Source: Streptomyces silvae (lineage in GTDB: Bacteria > Actinomycetota > Actinomycetes > Streptomycetales > Streptomycetaceae). Taken from it: a stretch of 36,831 nucleotides of DNA. The stretch is from contig NZ_JAERUC010000009.1 of the NCBI RefSeq assembly GCF_016745505.1, positions 1-36,831 of the forward strand, in the 5' to 3' direction. Position numbers and translations under genes: made by a program. Under the pieces are notes generated by a model that was given only the letters and a program-made list of their open reading frames with translations, had not been told where the DNA came from and ran no database searches. This document shows positions 24,347 to 32,722 of this stretch, piece by piece (within the stretch, counting starts at the first letter, position 1; each line of letters begins with the position of its first letter).

Positions 24347-25894
24347 TCAGACCAGGTCGCTCAGCAACCGCTCGTACAGAGCGACATACTTCTGGGTCTG
24401 GACTTCCCAGCTCCACTCGTCCAGCATGCCGGGGCGCTCGTACGGTTCGGCGTACCTCTCGCGGGCTCCGAGCACGAGGTTCAGGGCCCTGGCCAGGTCC
24501 TTGCTGTCCTCCGACCGGAAGACCTCGCCGTTCCCGACCCTGGTGACCTCGTCGGACATGGCCTTCACGTCACTGACCACCACGGGCAGCCTGGCCTGCA
24601 TGAACTCGAAGAACTTCGTGCTCAGGGCTACCTCGTGGTTGACGGGGCCCTTACGCAAAGGATGGATGCCGACGTCCGCGGTGGACAGAAAGCCCACGAG
24701 GACGTCATAGGGCACGTACGGCATGAGGTGGACACGGTCCGAGACCCCCAGGCCGGCCGCCAGTGTGCGCAGGGAGTTCACATACGCGCCGTCGAGGTTG
24801 TTGATCACGAAGGCGGCGTGCAGATCACCCGCGTACTGCAGGGACTCGACAACGGTGTGCAGGCCACGCTGGGGACCGGCCGCACCGCAGTAGACGGCGA
24901 GCGGAGTCGCGTCGTCCAGCCCACAGGCCTCCCGCACATGCTTGGCACCGCTCTCCGTGGCCCACGCGCCTCGTTGGCTCGGGACAAGCTTGGGCGGGGC
25001 GTTCAGCGTGACGTCGGGCCGCTCGGTCAGACCGTGCGATTCCTCCAGCATCTCGGCCAGCGCCGGTGAGACGGTGACCACAGCGTCCGCGTATCCGATG
25101 TGCTCGCGCTCGTAGGCGATCTGGGCCGTCAGCCACTTCTTCCCAGGAGCGTTGAGACCTGGCACGAACTCATGGGCGTCGTAGACGAAACGGATGTTCC
25201 GCCCTCCCCGGCGGGCCCGGGCGACGTAGCGTGCGGCCACCCCGAGCATGCGGAAGTCGTGGGCATGGATGAGATCGGGCTTGAGCCGGTCCAGCTCGGC
25301 GCTGAAGCTGATCTCGTACCGGAACGGAAGCGGGTCCAGTCGGCGCCAGGCCCGGTCGCCCATGACCGCGCTCCAGAACGCGGCCTCGATGTTCTCGAGC
25401 ATGCCGTCGTGCTTCACCCTGGCATCGAGCGCGGCCGGGGTCTGCTTGGACCGTGCGGCGATCCACGTACGACGGGCCTTGGCGGCCACCCTCTGCACCC
25501 CGTGCGGCACCCTGCGTCCGGTAGGGCGCTTGCGGGAGATCCCCGTGCGGGCGGCGTCACCGATGCTGCCCACCAGAAGTTCGGCGGTGTCGACCTCGAT
25601 CTGGTTCTGCTTGAACTCGATCCGGTTCTTCGCGGCGTACGCAAGCGGGTAGCGCAGCCTGTGGAGCCGGAGCCGCAGCGTCTTCCTGGCAACGAGGTGC
25701 TTCAGCGGAATGCGTAGCGCCCGGGCGGGGCCTATGAGGTACTCGTCCCCACCTGTCGCCGGCGCCTTCCCCAGCAGGTGGACTTCCCAACCGGCTTCGG
25801 CCATCGCCCGGGCACTCTTCTGAACCCGGGAGTCGCCGTCGATCGTGTTGTCCACAAGCATGACCACGCGCCCTGGGCGCTTCACAGCAGTCAC
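24347..25894 (-). CDS. Family 4-type glycosyltransferase (GT-B fold), copy 1
   Basis: A 515-residue protein from GTG 25894. The N-terminal strand and loop VVMLVDNTIDGDSRVQK begins the acceptor domain. A long helical insertion at about residues 70-180 is rich in Arg/Lys. The GT4-like C-terminal domain has VYCGAAGPQRGL, HLMPYVPYD, and HEVALSTKFFEFMQARLPVVVSDV (donor-binding acidic motif region). It is clearly paralogous to the GT4 at 28837-30420, sharing GDRAWRRLDP, DLIHA.DFRMLGV and DAHEF.PG. It probably adds one sugar of the repeat unit. It is last in the minus operon and separated from the dehydrogenase gene by 34 bases. Confidence 0.9.
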   Translation of the reverse strand: MTAVKRPGRVVMLVDNTIDGDSRVQKSARAMAEAGWEVHLLGKAPATGGDEYLIGPARALRIPLKHLVARKTLRLRLHRLRYPLAYAAKNRIEFKQNQIEVDTAELLVGSIGDAARTGISRKRPTGRRVPHGVQRVAAKARRTWIAARSKQTPAALDARVKHDGMLENIEAAFWSAVMGDRAWRRLDPLPFRYEISFSAELDRLKPDLIHAHDFRMLGVAARYVARARRGGRNIRFVYDAHEFVPGLNAPGKKWLTAQIAYEREHIGYADAVVTVSPALAEMLEESHGLTERPDVTLNAPPKLVPSQRGAWATESGAKHVREACGLDDATPLAVYCGAAGPQRGLHTVVESLQYAGDLHAAFVINNLDGAYVNSLRTLAAGLGVSDRVHLMPYVPYDVLVGFLSTADVGIHPLRKGPVNHEVALSTKFFEFMQARLPVVVSDVKAMSDEVTRVGNGEVFRSEDSKDLARALNLVLGARERYAEPYERPGMLDEWSWEVQTQKYVALYERLLSDLV

Positions 25895-25928
25895 TTCATT
25901 TTCCCATCGGAGAAGGCGCCGGCAGCGG

Positions 25929-27212
25929 TCAGCCGCCGATGACGACGCGGCGTACGCCCGCCCAGTTGGCCGGGTCGGTCGTACGACGGCCGTCGACCAG
26001 GACGCGGACGTCCGGCAGGTCGGTGGCGGCCAGCTCGCGGTACTCGGCGTGGTCGGCCTGGAGGATCGCGGCGGTGACTGTCTGGCCCTCGTGCGGCACG
26101 AGGCCGTGCGCGGTCAGCTCGTCCGCCGTGTACATCGGGTCCGAGACGAACGGCACCGCGCCGCGCGCCTTCAGTGCCTCCACGACGCCGAAGACGCCGG
26201 AGAAGGCCGTCTCCTTGACGCCACCGCGGTAGGCGGCGCCCAGCACCAGGACCCCGACGCCGTCCAGGTCGCCGTAGGCGGCGGCCAGCAGGTCGACGGC
26301 GTACTCGGGCATCGCGGCGTTGGCCTCACGGGCCGAGCGCACGACGGTGGCCTCCGGGTCGTTCCACAGGTACATCCGCGGGTAGATCGGGATGCAGTGG
26401 CCGCCGACGGCGATGCCGGGCTGGTGGATGTGGCTGTAGGGCTGGCTGTTGCAGGCCTCGATGACCTTCTTGACGTCGATGTCGTTCTGGTCGGCGAACC
26501 GGGCGAACTGGTTGGCCAGACCGATGTTGACGTCGCGGTAGGTGGTCTCGGCGAGCTTGGCGAGCTCGGAGGCCTCCGCCGTGCCGAGGTCCCAGACGCC
26601 GTTCGGGCGCGGCAGGTCCTCGCGGTCGTCGAAGTCGAGCACGGCCTCGTAGAACTCGACACCGCGCCGGGTGGAGGCCTCGTCGATGCCGCCGACGAGC
26701 TTGGGGTAGCGGCGCAGGTCGGCGAAGACACGGCCGGTGAGGACGCGCTCCGGGGAGAAGACGAGGTGGAAGTCCACGCCCGGGGTCAGGCCGGAGCCCT
26801 CGGCGAGCATGGGCGCCCAGCGGGTGCGGGTGGTGCCCACGGGCAGGGTGGTCTCGTAGCTGACGAGGGTGCCGGGCTTCAGGCCCGCGGCGATCGCCTT
26901 CGTCGCCGAGTCCATCCAGCCGAAGTCCGGGGTGCCCTCTGCGTCCACGAACAGCGGGACGACGACCACGACGGCGTCGGACGCGGCGACCGCGGCCGTC
27001 GTGTCCGTGGTCGCGGAGAGGAGGCCCGCGCCCACGGTCTCCTTGAGCTTGACGTCCAGGTCGTGCTCACCGGGGAACGGCTCGGTGGCCGCGTTGACCA
27101 GCTCGACGACCTTCTCGTTGACGTCCGCGCCCACGACCTTGTGGCCCTTGGCCGCGAACTGCACGGCGAGCGGAAGGCCGATCTTGCCGAGCGCGACTAC
27201 ACAGATGTTCAT
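25929..27212 (-). CDS. UDP-N-acetyl-hexosamine 6-dehydrogenase (WbpA/WecC family)
   Basis: A 427-residue nucleotide-sugar dehydrogenase that oxidises C6 of a UDP-sugar to the uronic acid using two NAD. Motifs: Rossmann VVALGKIGLPLA with acidic AD.N downstream; VSYETTLPVGTTR; FSPERVLTGR; ELAKLAETTYRDVNIGLANQ; and the catalytic cysteine in GGHCIPIYPRMY near residue 272. UDP-GlcNAc is the likely substrate if it works as WbpA; UDP-ManNAc (WecC type) is the alternative. ATG 27212 overlaps the preceding GT2 stop (ATGA). Confidence 0.93.
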   Translation of the reverse strand: MNICVVALGKIGLPLAVQFAAKGHKVVGADVNEKVVELVNAATEPFPGEHDLDVKLKETVGAGLLSATTDTTAAVAASDAVVVVVPLFVDAEGTPDFGWMDSATKAIAAGLKPGTLVSYETTLPVGTTRTRWAPMLAEGSGLTPGVDFHLVFSPERVLTGRVFADLRRYPKLVGGIDEASTRRGVEFYEAVLDFDDREDLPRPNGVWDLGTAEASELAKLAETTYRDVNIGLANQFARFADQNDIDVKKVIEACNSQPYSHIHQPGIAVGGHCIPIYPRMYLWNDPEATVVRSAREANAAMPEYAVDLLAAAYGDLDGVGVLVLGAAYRGGVKETAFSGVFGVVEALKARGAVPFVSDPMYTADELTAHGLVPHEGQTVTAAILQADHAEYRELAATDLPDVRVLVDGRRTTDPANWAGVRRVVIGG

Positions 27213-28840
27213 CGGATTACTTTCCTCTTCAGCCTGGACAGCATGTGGCGCAGCCGCTTGCCCGCACCGGTCTTGGTCTCCCACAGGGGCGCCGTCGTGA
27301 TGACGAGCCGGCCCTTGGGGTTCTGGTTCGCCGCCACCCTGTACGGGACGGCCTGCCGCCAGCGGCGGGCCAGGGGAAGCGGCATTCCGCCGGTCTTCAC
27401 CGGGATCTCGTACGTCGAGCCCGCCACGTCCACGTACACACGGACGCCGAGCTTCGACTTCACGGCGTGGACCGGGATCCGGGCGCGTACGGTCGTCGCC
27501 CTGCCGTCCTCCGCCAGGGTGCGGCTGAACTCCCCCGTCGGCGCGGAGAGTTCATGGCCGGACGGCAGGCGGCGCGCGCCGGGCTTGTCCGCACTCTTGG
27601 GCATGGCGCCCTTGGCCAGACGCACGGTCAGGGAGCCGGTGTCACCGAGGACACCCACCCTGGCCGTGAGCACCAGGGTCAGGTCGTCGCCGGCCTGGTC
27701 CCATTCCGCCGCGACGAGCTTCGTCCCCTGCGCCAGCCGCCCGGGGACGGCTTCGCCGACCAGTTCGTAGACGCGGTCGGGCAGTCCGAGCGCCTTGTCG
27801 CGGAAGCCGGGGTACGCCGCGAAGGCCCTGCCGTCCTCGAGATGGAACGGCGGGGCTCCGTGCTCCGCCTCCTCGGTGATGGCCCGGACCAGCTCGTCGA
27901 CGGCACCCGCCTGTGCGAGGCAGATCCGTACCCGGCGCTTGACGTCCAGGGAGTCCCGGAGCTCGTCGGTGAGGTACTCGTCCGCGAGGACGGCGATCCC
28001 CGCGCACACCTCGTGCCGCGTGGCGGCGTCGAGTGCCGGGAAATCGTCCTGTATGAGCTTGGCGAGCTCCCAGGTGAAGTGCCGCTTGAAGAGCGCGTCC
28101 CGGTCGGGACCCGCCTCCACGAGCGAAGCGGCGTGCTTCATGATCGCGCTGGTGCAGCGCAGCCGGGACAGGTGATCGGCCCGGTAGGTGATGTTGCTGG
28201 CGTCGCCGCGCTTCACCGCGTAGTAGAAGGTGTAGTCGGAGAGGACCGAGATCTTCCGGGCCCGGACGCACGCCTCGATCGTGAACGGCTGATCGCTGCC
28301 GACCGGCAGGTCCTCGGGGAAACGCAGCCTGTGCTTCTCCACCAGTTCACGGCGGAAGAGCTTGGTGTTCGCCAGCGTGAAGGGCAGGCTCGACCGGTAG
28401 AGGCTGATATCCGGGTCGTTCTCCTTGTACAGCTTCTGATGCACGTACCGGCCGTTGGTCCCGACCATCTTGCCGATGACCACGTCGGACTCGTGCTCGT
28501 CCGCGTAGGCCACCATCCGCTCCAGGGCTTCCTCGCCCAGGTAGTCGTCGGAACCTATGAAGTACACGAACCGGCCGGTGGCCAGGTCCAGGGCCCTGTT
28601 GCTGGGCGCCGCGGGGCCGCCCGAATTGGCCTGATGGACGACCTTGACCGTGCCGGGGTAACGCTCTGCGAACCGGTCGAGCTCGGCGCTGCTGCCGTCC
28701 GTCGATCCGTCGTCGACCGCCACGACCTCCAGGCGGTCGAGGCCGATGCTCTGCCCGACGAGCGAGTTCAGACACTCCGTCAGGTAGGGCATCGTGTTGT
28801 AGACGGCTACGACGACGGTGGCATCAGGTCGTCCGCTCAT
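27209..28840 (-). CDS. Family 2 glycosyltransferase with C-terminal beta-rich domain
   Basis: A 543-residue GT2 from ATG 28840, which overlaps the GT4 stop by 4 nt. The N-terminal GT-A domain has VVVAVYNTMPYL, VDDGSTDGS at about residues 43-51, ANSGGPAAPSN, GSDDYLGEEALERM and GSDQPFTIEA. About 130 helical residues follow, then a beta-rich C-terminal region (about 350-540) with repeated Thr/Val strands, resembling the carbohydrate-binding tail of TarS-type wall transferases. It is related to the GT2 in island A (12514-13740), which is 135 residues shorter and lacks this tail. The C-terminal end is strongly basic. The long in-frame extension upstream is a shadow of the GT4 gene. Confidence 0.9.
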   Translation of the reverse strand: MSGRPDATVVVAVYNTMPYLTECLNSLVGQSIGLDRLEVVAVDDGSTDGSSAELDRFAERYPGTVKVVHQANSGGPAAPSNRALDLATGRFVYFIGSDDYLGEEALERMVAYADEHESDVVIGKMVGTNGRYVHQKLYKENDPDISLYRSSLPFTLANTKLFRRELVEKHRLRFPEDLPVGSDQPFTIEACVRARKISVLSDYTFYYAVKRGDASNITYRADHLSRLRCTSAIMKHAASLVEAGPDRDALFKRHFTWELAKLIQDDFPALDAATRHEVCAGIAVLADEYLTDELRDSLDVKRRVRICLAQAGAVDELVRAITEEAEHGAPPFHLEDGRAFAAYPGFRDKALGLPDRVYELVGEAVPGRLAQGTKLVAAEWDQAGDDLTLVLTARVGVLGDTGSLTVRLAKGAMPKSADKPGARRLPSGHELSAPTGEFSRTLAEDGRATTVRARIPVHAVKSKLGVRVYVDVAGSTYEIPVKTGGMPLPLARRWRQAVPYRVAANQNPKGRLVITTAPLWETKTGAGKRLRHMLSRLKRKVIR

Positions 28841-30420
28841 GCCACCACCTGCGCAACTGGCGCGGCGGCCTTGGTGTGGGTGCCTCCGCCGAGTACGCGG
28901 GTGTAGACGCCGTCGAGCACCTCCGCCTGCGCCTCCCAGGTCCACTCGTCGAGCAGCCCCTCGGAGTCGTAGACGTCGCGGTACTTCTTGGGGTCGGCGA
29001 GCACGGCCTTGACCGCTCGGACGTAGTCCGCCACGTCCTCGGCCTTGAACACTTCGCCCTGTCCGGTCTGCGCGACCATCTCGCCCATCGTCTTGACGTC
29101 GCTGACGACGAACGGGAGGCGGGCGTGCGAGTACTCGAAGAACTTGGTGATCAGGGCGATCTCGTGGTTCGGCCAGTGGTGGATCGGGATCACACCGGCG
29201 TCGGCCGAGGCCAGGAACGGGACGACCTGGTAGTGCGGCACGTACGGAAGGATGTGCAGCCGGTCGGACACACCGAGCTCCACGGCCCGCGCGGTCAGCT
29301 GGTTCATGTATTCCGACGTGGGCCGCAGCACGACGAACGCCACGTGTGTGCCGGGCAGGTGCGGCAGCGACTCGACCATGATGTCGAGTCCGCGCTGCGG
29401 GGCGGCGGCACCGCTGTAGACGGCCAGCGGCACATCCGCGCCGATCCCGCACAGCTCGCGCAGGTCCGGTACGGGCTCGGCGGCCTGCTCGGGGGAGATC
29501 TCCGCGTCCGGCGCGTTCAGTACGACCTCGGGCTTGGCCTTGAGGCCGTGCCGGTCGGCCAGCATGTCGGCGAGGGTCTCGGAAACGGTCGTCACGGCGT
29601 CCGCGTACTGCGAGAACTCACGCTCGTAGGCGCACTGGGCGACGTGCCACCGCGGGTGCGGATTCCACGGCTTGATCCCCGGAAGGAACTCGTGGGCGTC
29701 CCAGACGAGCTTGACCGAGCGTCCCTTCGCCCCCGCCCGCAGCTTCGCCCGCGCGCCCACACCGAGCATGCGGAAGTCGTTGGCGTGGATCAGGTCGGGC
29801 TGCAAGGAGTCGATGACCTTGCCGTACGCGAGTTCCATGTCCCACAGCGCCGGGTCGAGCCGGCGCCAGGCGCGGTCCCCCATCGTGCGCAGCCAGAAGG
29901 CCGTCGTGAAGCGGTCCAGCGGGGACTGCATGTCCTTGCGGCGCTGCTCGAGGGCGTTCGTCTGCTTCACGCGCAGACCGACCCACTTGGTCATGACCCG
30001 CGCGACGATCCGCGGGGGCATCAGCTTGAGCTTGCGGACGGCCGACCTCTTCCGTCCCGCCTCGATGAGCTGGATGTTCAGCTCGTTCCGCCAGGCCTTC
30101 ATCCGCTGCCTGCGGTAGGCGGCCAGCGGGCCCGGCCTGTAGGCGAGCGGCGCCCTCAGCACGGCGCGTCGGTACTCGTGCCGCCTGCGGTGCATCGGGG
30201 TCGGGACGTGCAGGAGCCGCACCTCGGCGTCACCGAGCTGCCAGGACTGCTCCTTCTTCGTCGGCGACTTGCCCAGCAGAACCACGTCCCAGCCGGCTGC
30301 GGCCGCGGAACGGGCCTCCTTCTGGACGCGCGAGTCACCGTTCACGCCGTTGTCGACCAGCATGACGATCTTGCCACGGGAGCTGCGCTGCGCCCCCGCC
30401 ACCGAACTGTCAACCGCCAT
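28837..30420 (-). CDS. Family 4-type glycosyltransferase (GT-B fold), copy 2
   Basis: A 527-residue protein from ATG 30420 (MAVDSSVAG). The acceptor domain starts IVMLVDNGVNGDSRVQKEARS, and a basic helical insertion occupies about residues 80-180. The C-terminal domain has VYSGAAAPQRGLD, ILPYVPHYQ, and NHEIALITKFFEYSHARLPFVVSDVKTM. It is a paralogue of the GT4 at 24347-25894 over the whole length. The start lies inside the oxidoreductase gene (11-nt overlap) and its stop overlaps the next GT2 start, so it is tightly coupled to precursor synthesis. Confidence 0.9.
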   Translation of the reverse strand: MAVDSSVAGAQRSSRGKIVMLVDNGVNGDSRVQKEARSAAAAGWDVVLLGKSPTKKEQSWQLGDAEVRLLHVPTPMHRRRHEYRRAVLRAPLAYRPGPLAAYRRQRMKAWRNELNIQLIEAGRKRSAVRKLKLMPPRIVARVMTKWVGLRVKQTNALEQRRKDMQSPLDRFTTAFWLRTMGDRAWRRLDPALWDMELAYGKVIDSLQPDLIHANDFRMLGVGARAKLRAGAKGRSVKLVWDAHEFLPGIKPWNPHPRWHVAQCAYEREFSQYADAVTTVSETLADMLADRHGLKAKPEVVLNAPDAEISPEQAAEPVPDLRELCGIGADVPLAVYSGAAAPQRGLDIMVESLPHLPGTHVAFVVLRPTSEYMNQLTARAVELGVSDRLHILPYVPHYQVVPFLASADAGVIPIHHWPNHEIALITKFFEYSHARLPFVVSDVKTMGEMVAQTGQGEVFKAEDVADYVRAVKAVLADPKKYRDVYDSEGLLDEWTWEAQAEVLDGVYTRVLGGGTHTKAAAPVAQVVA

Positions 30421-31432
30421 GATGAGCGGGCTCTCCTGTCTCAAGAACAATCGTTCGGCCGATCCGGGCCGATTCCAGAACCGAAGCTGCCACCTCAACG
30501 GTACGCAGCCCCTGCCGCAATGTGCAGATATCGGCCGACTCGCCCCGCACCGCGTCCCTGAAGAGCTCGTGCTCGACGAGCAGCGGCTCGCGCTTCGGGA
30601 TCGCGTAGCGGATCATGTCGCCCTCGGAGACCCCGCGGAACGCGCGCAGCGCCTCCCACTCGGTGGTCACCGCCGCGTTCGAGTGGAACGTCAGGTCGGC
30701 GGTGAGGGTGTCGGCGATGTAGCAGCCGCGCTCGCCCGTGACCGAGGTGAAGCGCTCCTTGAGCGGGCTCAGCCAGTTGACCAGGTGGTTGACCATGGTG
30801 CCGTCGGAGAGCTGGCCCACCGCGGAGACCATGTCCTCGTGCGGGCGGCCCGACTTGGAGACGGTGTGGGCCGCGATCGAGGTGTACGTCTGGCCGGTGA
30901 CCCAGCCCGTGAGGTCGATGTCGTGCGTGGCGAGGTCCTTGACCACACCGACGTCGGCGATGCGGTGGGGGAAGGGACCCTGGCGGCGGGTGACGACCTG
31001 GAAGACGTCGCCGAGCTCGCCGGCCTCCAGGCGGCTGCGCAGCGAGCGCAGGGCCGGGTTGCAGCGCTCGATGTGGCCGACGCCGGCCACCAGGCCGCGC
31101 GACTCGAAGGCCTCGACGAGGCGGCGGGCGCCCTCGACGGTGTCGGCCAGCGGCTTCTCGATCAGGGCGCAGACGCCCGCGTCGGCCAGCTGGAGGCCGA
31201 CCTCTTCGTGCAGGGCGGTCGGGCAGGCCACGACCGCGTAGTCGACGCCGAGCGCGATGAGTTCCTCGACGGTCGACAGGACGGGGGCGCCCTGCGCCCA
31301 GCCGTTCTTGTCGCCCATCGGGTCGACGACGCCGACCAGCTCCACGCCTTCGAGACCGGCGAGGACCCGGGCGTGGTGGCGCCCCATGGAACCGAGGCCG
31401 ACGAGGCCGGCCTTCAGTACGGCGGTGCTCAC
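30410..31432 (-). CDS. Gfo/Idh/MocA oxidoreductase (WbpB-like UDP-sugar 3-dehydrogenase)
   Basis: A 340-residue NAD(P)-dependent oxidoreductase. The Rossmann motif AGLVGLGSMGRHHAR is at residues 8-22, the conserved EKP at 92-94, and GHIERCNPALRSL near 118-130, a segment typical of the WbpB/WlbA group. DVGVVKDLATHDIDL carries the likely catalytic Lys/Asp/His region. These enzymes oxidise C3 of UDP-GlcNAcA, giving the 3-keto sugar for the aminotransferase. The GTG start overlaps the aminotransferase stop by 4 nt, which fits enzymes known to work as a coupled pair. Its own stop lies past the start of the next GT4. Confidence 0.92.
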   Translation of the reverse strand: MSTAVLKAGLVGLGSMGRHHARVLAGLEGVELVGVVDPMGDKNGWAQGAPVLSTVEELIALGVDYAVVACPTALHEEVGLQLADAGVCALIEKPLADTVEGARRLVEAFESRGLVAGVGHIERCNPALRSLRSRLEAGELGDVFQVVTRRQGPFPHRIADVGVVKDLATHDIDLTGWVTGQTYTSIAAHTVSKSGRPHEDMVSAVGQLSDGTMVNHLVNWLSPLKERFTSVTGERGCYIADTLTADLTFHSNAAVTTEWEALRAFRGVSEGDMIRYAIPKREPLLVEHELFRDAVRGESADICTLRQGLRTVEVAASVLESARIGRTIVLETGEPAHHGG

Positions 31433-32547
31433 AGGCTCTCCCCCAGTGCGTTCACCGCGTCGGCGATGCGGGCGAGGTCGCCCTCGCCGAGCGACGGGTG
31501 GACGGGAAGCGACACGACCTCGGCGGCCGCACGCTCGGTCTCCGGCAGGTCCCAGTTCCGGCCGGCCTTCTGGTCCGGCTCCCAGTACGGCTTCAGCCGG
31601 TGGATCGGGGTCGGGTAGTAGACGGCGTTTCCGATGCCCGCCTCGGTGAGCTTGGCCATCGCGGCCTCACGGTCGCCCTGCATTCGGATCGTGTACTGGT
31701 GGTAGACGTGGCGGGCGCCCTCGGCGACCGGCGGCACCGTCACGTTCGGGGCGGTGATGTGCGCGTCGAGGTACGCGGCGTTGGCGCGGCGCTGCTCGGT
31801 CCACCCACCGATCTTGGTGAGCTGTACGCGGCCGACGGCGGCGGCCACGTCCGTCATGCGCATGTTGGCGCCGACGATCTCGTTGGCGTACCGCTGCTCC
31901 ATGCCCTGGTTGCGCAGGAGGCGCAGGGTGCGGGCGAGTTCGGCGTCGGCCGTGGTGACCATGCCGCCCTCGAGGGAGTGCATGTTCTTCGTCGGGTAGA
32001 AGCTGAACGTTCCGCCTTCGCCGAACGCTCCGACGGGGGTGCCGTTCAGGGCCGCGGCGTGCGCCTGGCACGCGTCCTCGACGACGGCGAGTTTGTGCTT
32101 CCGCGCAATGGGCATGAGCTTGTCCATCGCCGCCGGGTGACCGTAGAGGTGCACCGGCATGATCGCGGCCGTGCGCGGCGTGACGGCCGCTTCGACGGCG
32201 GCCGGGTCCAGGCCGTAGCTGCCGGGCTCGATGTCGGCGAACACCACGTCGGCGCCGACGAGTCGGACGGCGTTGGCGGAGGCGGCGAACGAGAACGACG
32301 GGACGATCACCTCGTCACCCGGGCCGATACCGAGAGCGAGCAGGAGCATGTGCAGAGCGGAGGTACCGGAGTTGACGGCGACGCAGTGGCGGCCGTCGAC
32401 CAGCTCGGAGAAGCCCTCCTCGAAGGCCGCGACCTCCGGGCCCTGCACGACGCGACCGCTGCGCAGCACGCGTACCGCGGCCTCGATCTCCTCTTCACCG
32501 ATGACCGGGCGGGCAGCAGGAATCGGCTGCTCGTTGATGCTCGTCAT
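31429..32547 (-). CDS. DegT/DnrJ/EryC1 sugar aminotransferase (WbpE-like)
   Basis: A 372-residue PLP enzyme and the first gene of the minus operon. ATG 32547 has a perfect AAGGAGG site seven bases away; upstream in-frame sequence is leader. Motifs: NSGTSALHM (about 59-67), VIVPSFSFAASANAV, VEDACQAHAA (Asp158), and the PLP lysine in SFYPTKNMHSLEGG (Lys187). C-terminal HPSLGEGDLARI is typical of the family. It transaminates a keto-sugar nucleotide, here most likely UDP-3-keto-GlcNAcA using glutamate. It overlaps the oxidoreductase gene by 4 nt. Confidence 0.94.
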   Translation of the reverse strand: MTSINEQPIPAARPVIGEEEIEAAVRVLRSGRVVQGPEVAAFEEGFSELVDGRHCVAVNSGTSALHMLLLALGIGPGDEVIVPSFSFAASANAVRLVGADVVFADIEPGSYGLDPAAVEAAVTPRTAAIMPVHLYGHPAAMDKLMPIARKHKLAVVEDACQAHAAALNGTPVGAFGEGGTFSFYPTKNMHSLEGGMVTTADAELARTLRLLRNQGMEQRYANEIVGANMRMTDVAAAVGRVQLTKIGGWTEQRRANAAYLDAHITAPNVTVPPVAEGARHVYHQYTIRMQGDREAAMAKLTEAGIGNAVYYPTPIHRLKPYWEPDQKAGRNWDLPETERAAAEVVSLPVHPSLGEGDLARIADAVNALGESL

Positions 32548-32666
32548 GGACGTCCTCCTTGAACACCGCAAGAGCTCTTCACAGGCAGAGGTCCGGGGTG
32601 CGGGACGTCTCACGAGGCCGCGCATAACCCCACCGGCAGATTGCCGACGCCCTACCGAGGAAACTG

Positions 32667-32722
32667 GACCCGGTCGGTCCTGAACCGGGTCGGTCACCGA
32701 CCGTAGTTCCTTTCCAGGAACT
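32667..32722 (-). promoter_or_regulatory. Overlapping stem-loops in the leader of the island B operon
   Basis: Three dyads are packed in 56 bases: GACCCGGT/ACCGGGTC (32667-32674 with 32684-32691), GGTCGG/CCGACC (32688-32693 with 32697-32702) and AGTTCCT/AGGAACT (32705-32711 with 32716-32722). The first two share bases 32688-32691 and cannot form together. If transcription starts after the GATAAT box at 32746-32751, they lie in the 5' leader. They could instead be operator repeats. Confidence 0.5.

Noticed and set aside
25845..27770. 641-codon plus-strand frame opposite the dehydrogenase gene
   Set aside because: Repetitive Gly/Val/Arg shadow of the true minus-strand dehydrogenase.
11023..32547. 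Integrase, transposase or attachment-site signs at island borders
   Set aside because: No mobile-element gene is seen, the only tRNA is more than 10 kb away, and no border direct repeats were found by eye.
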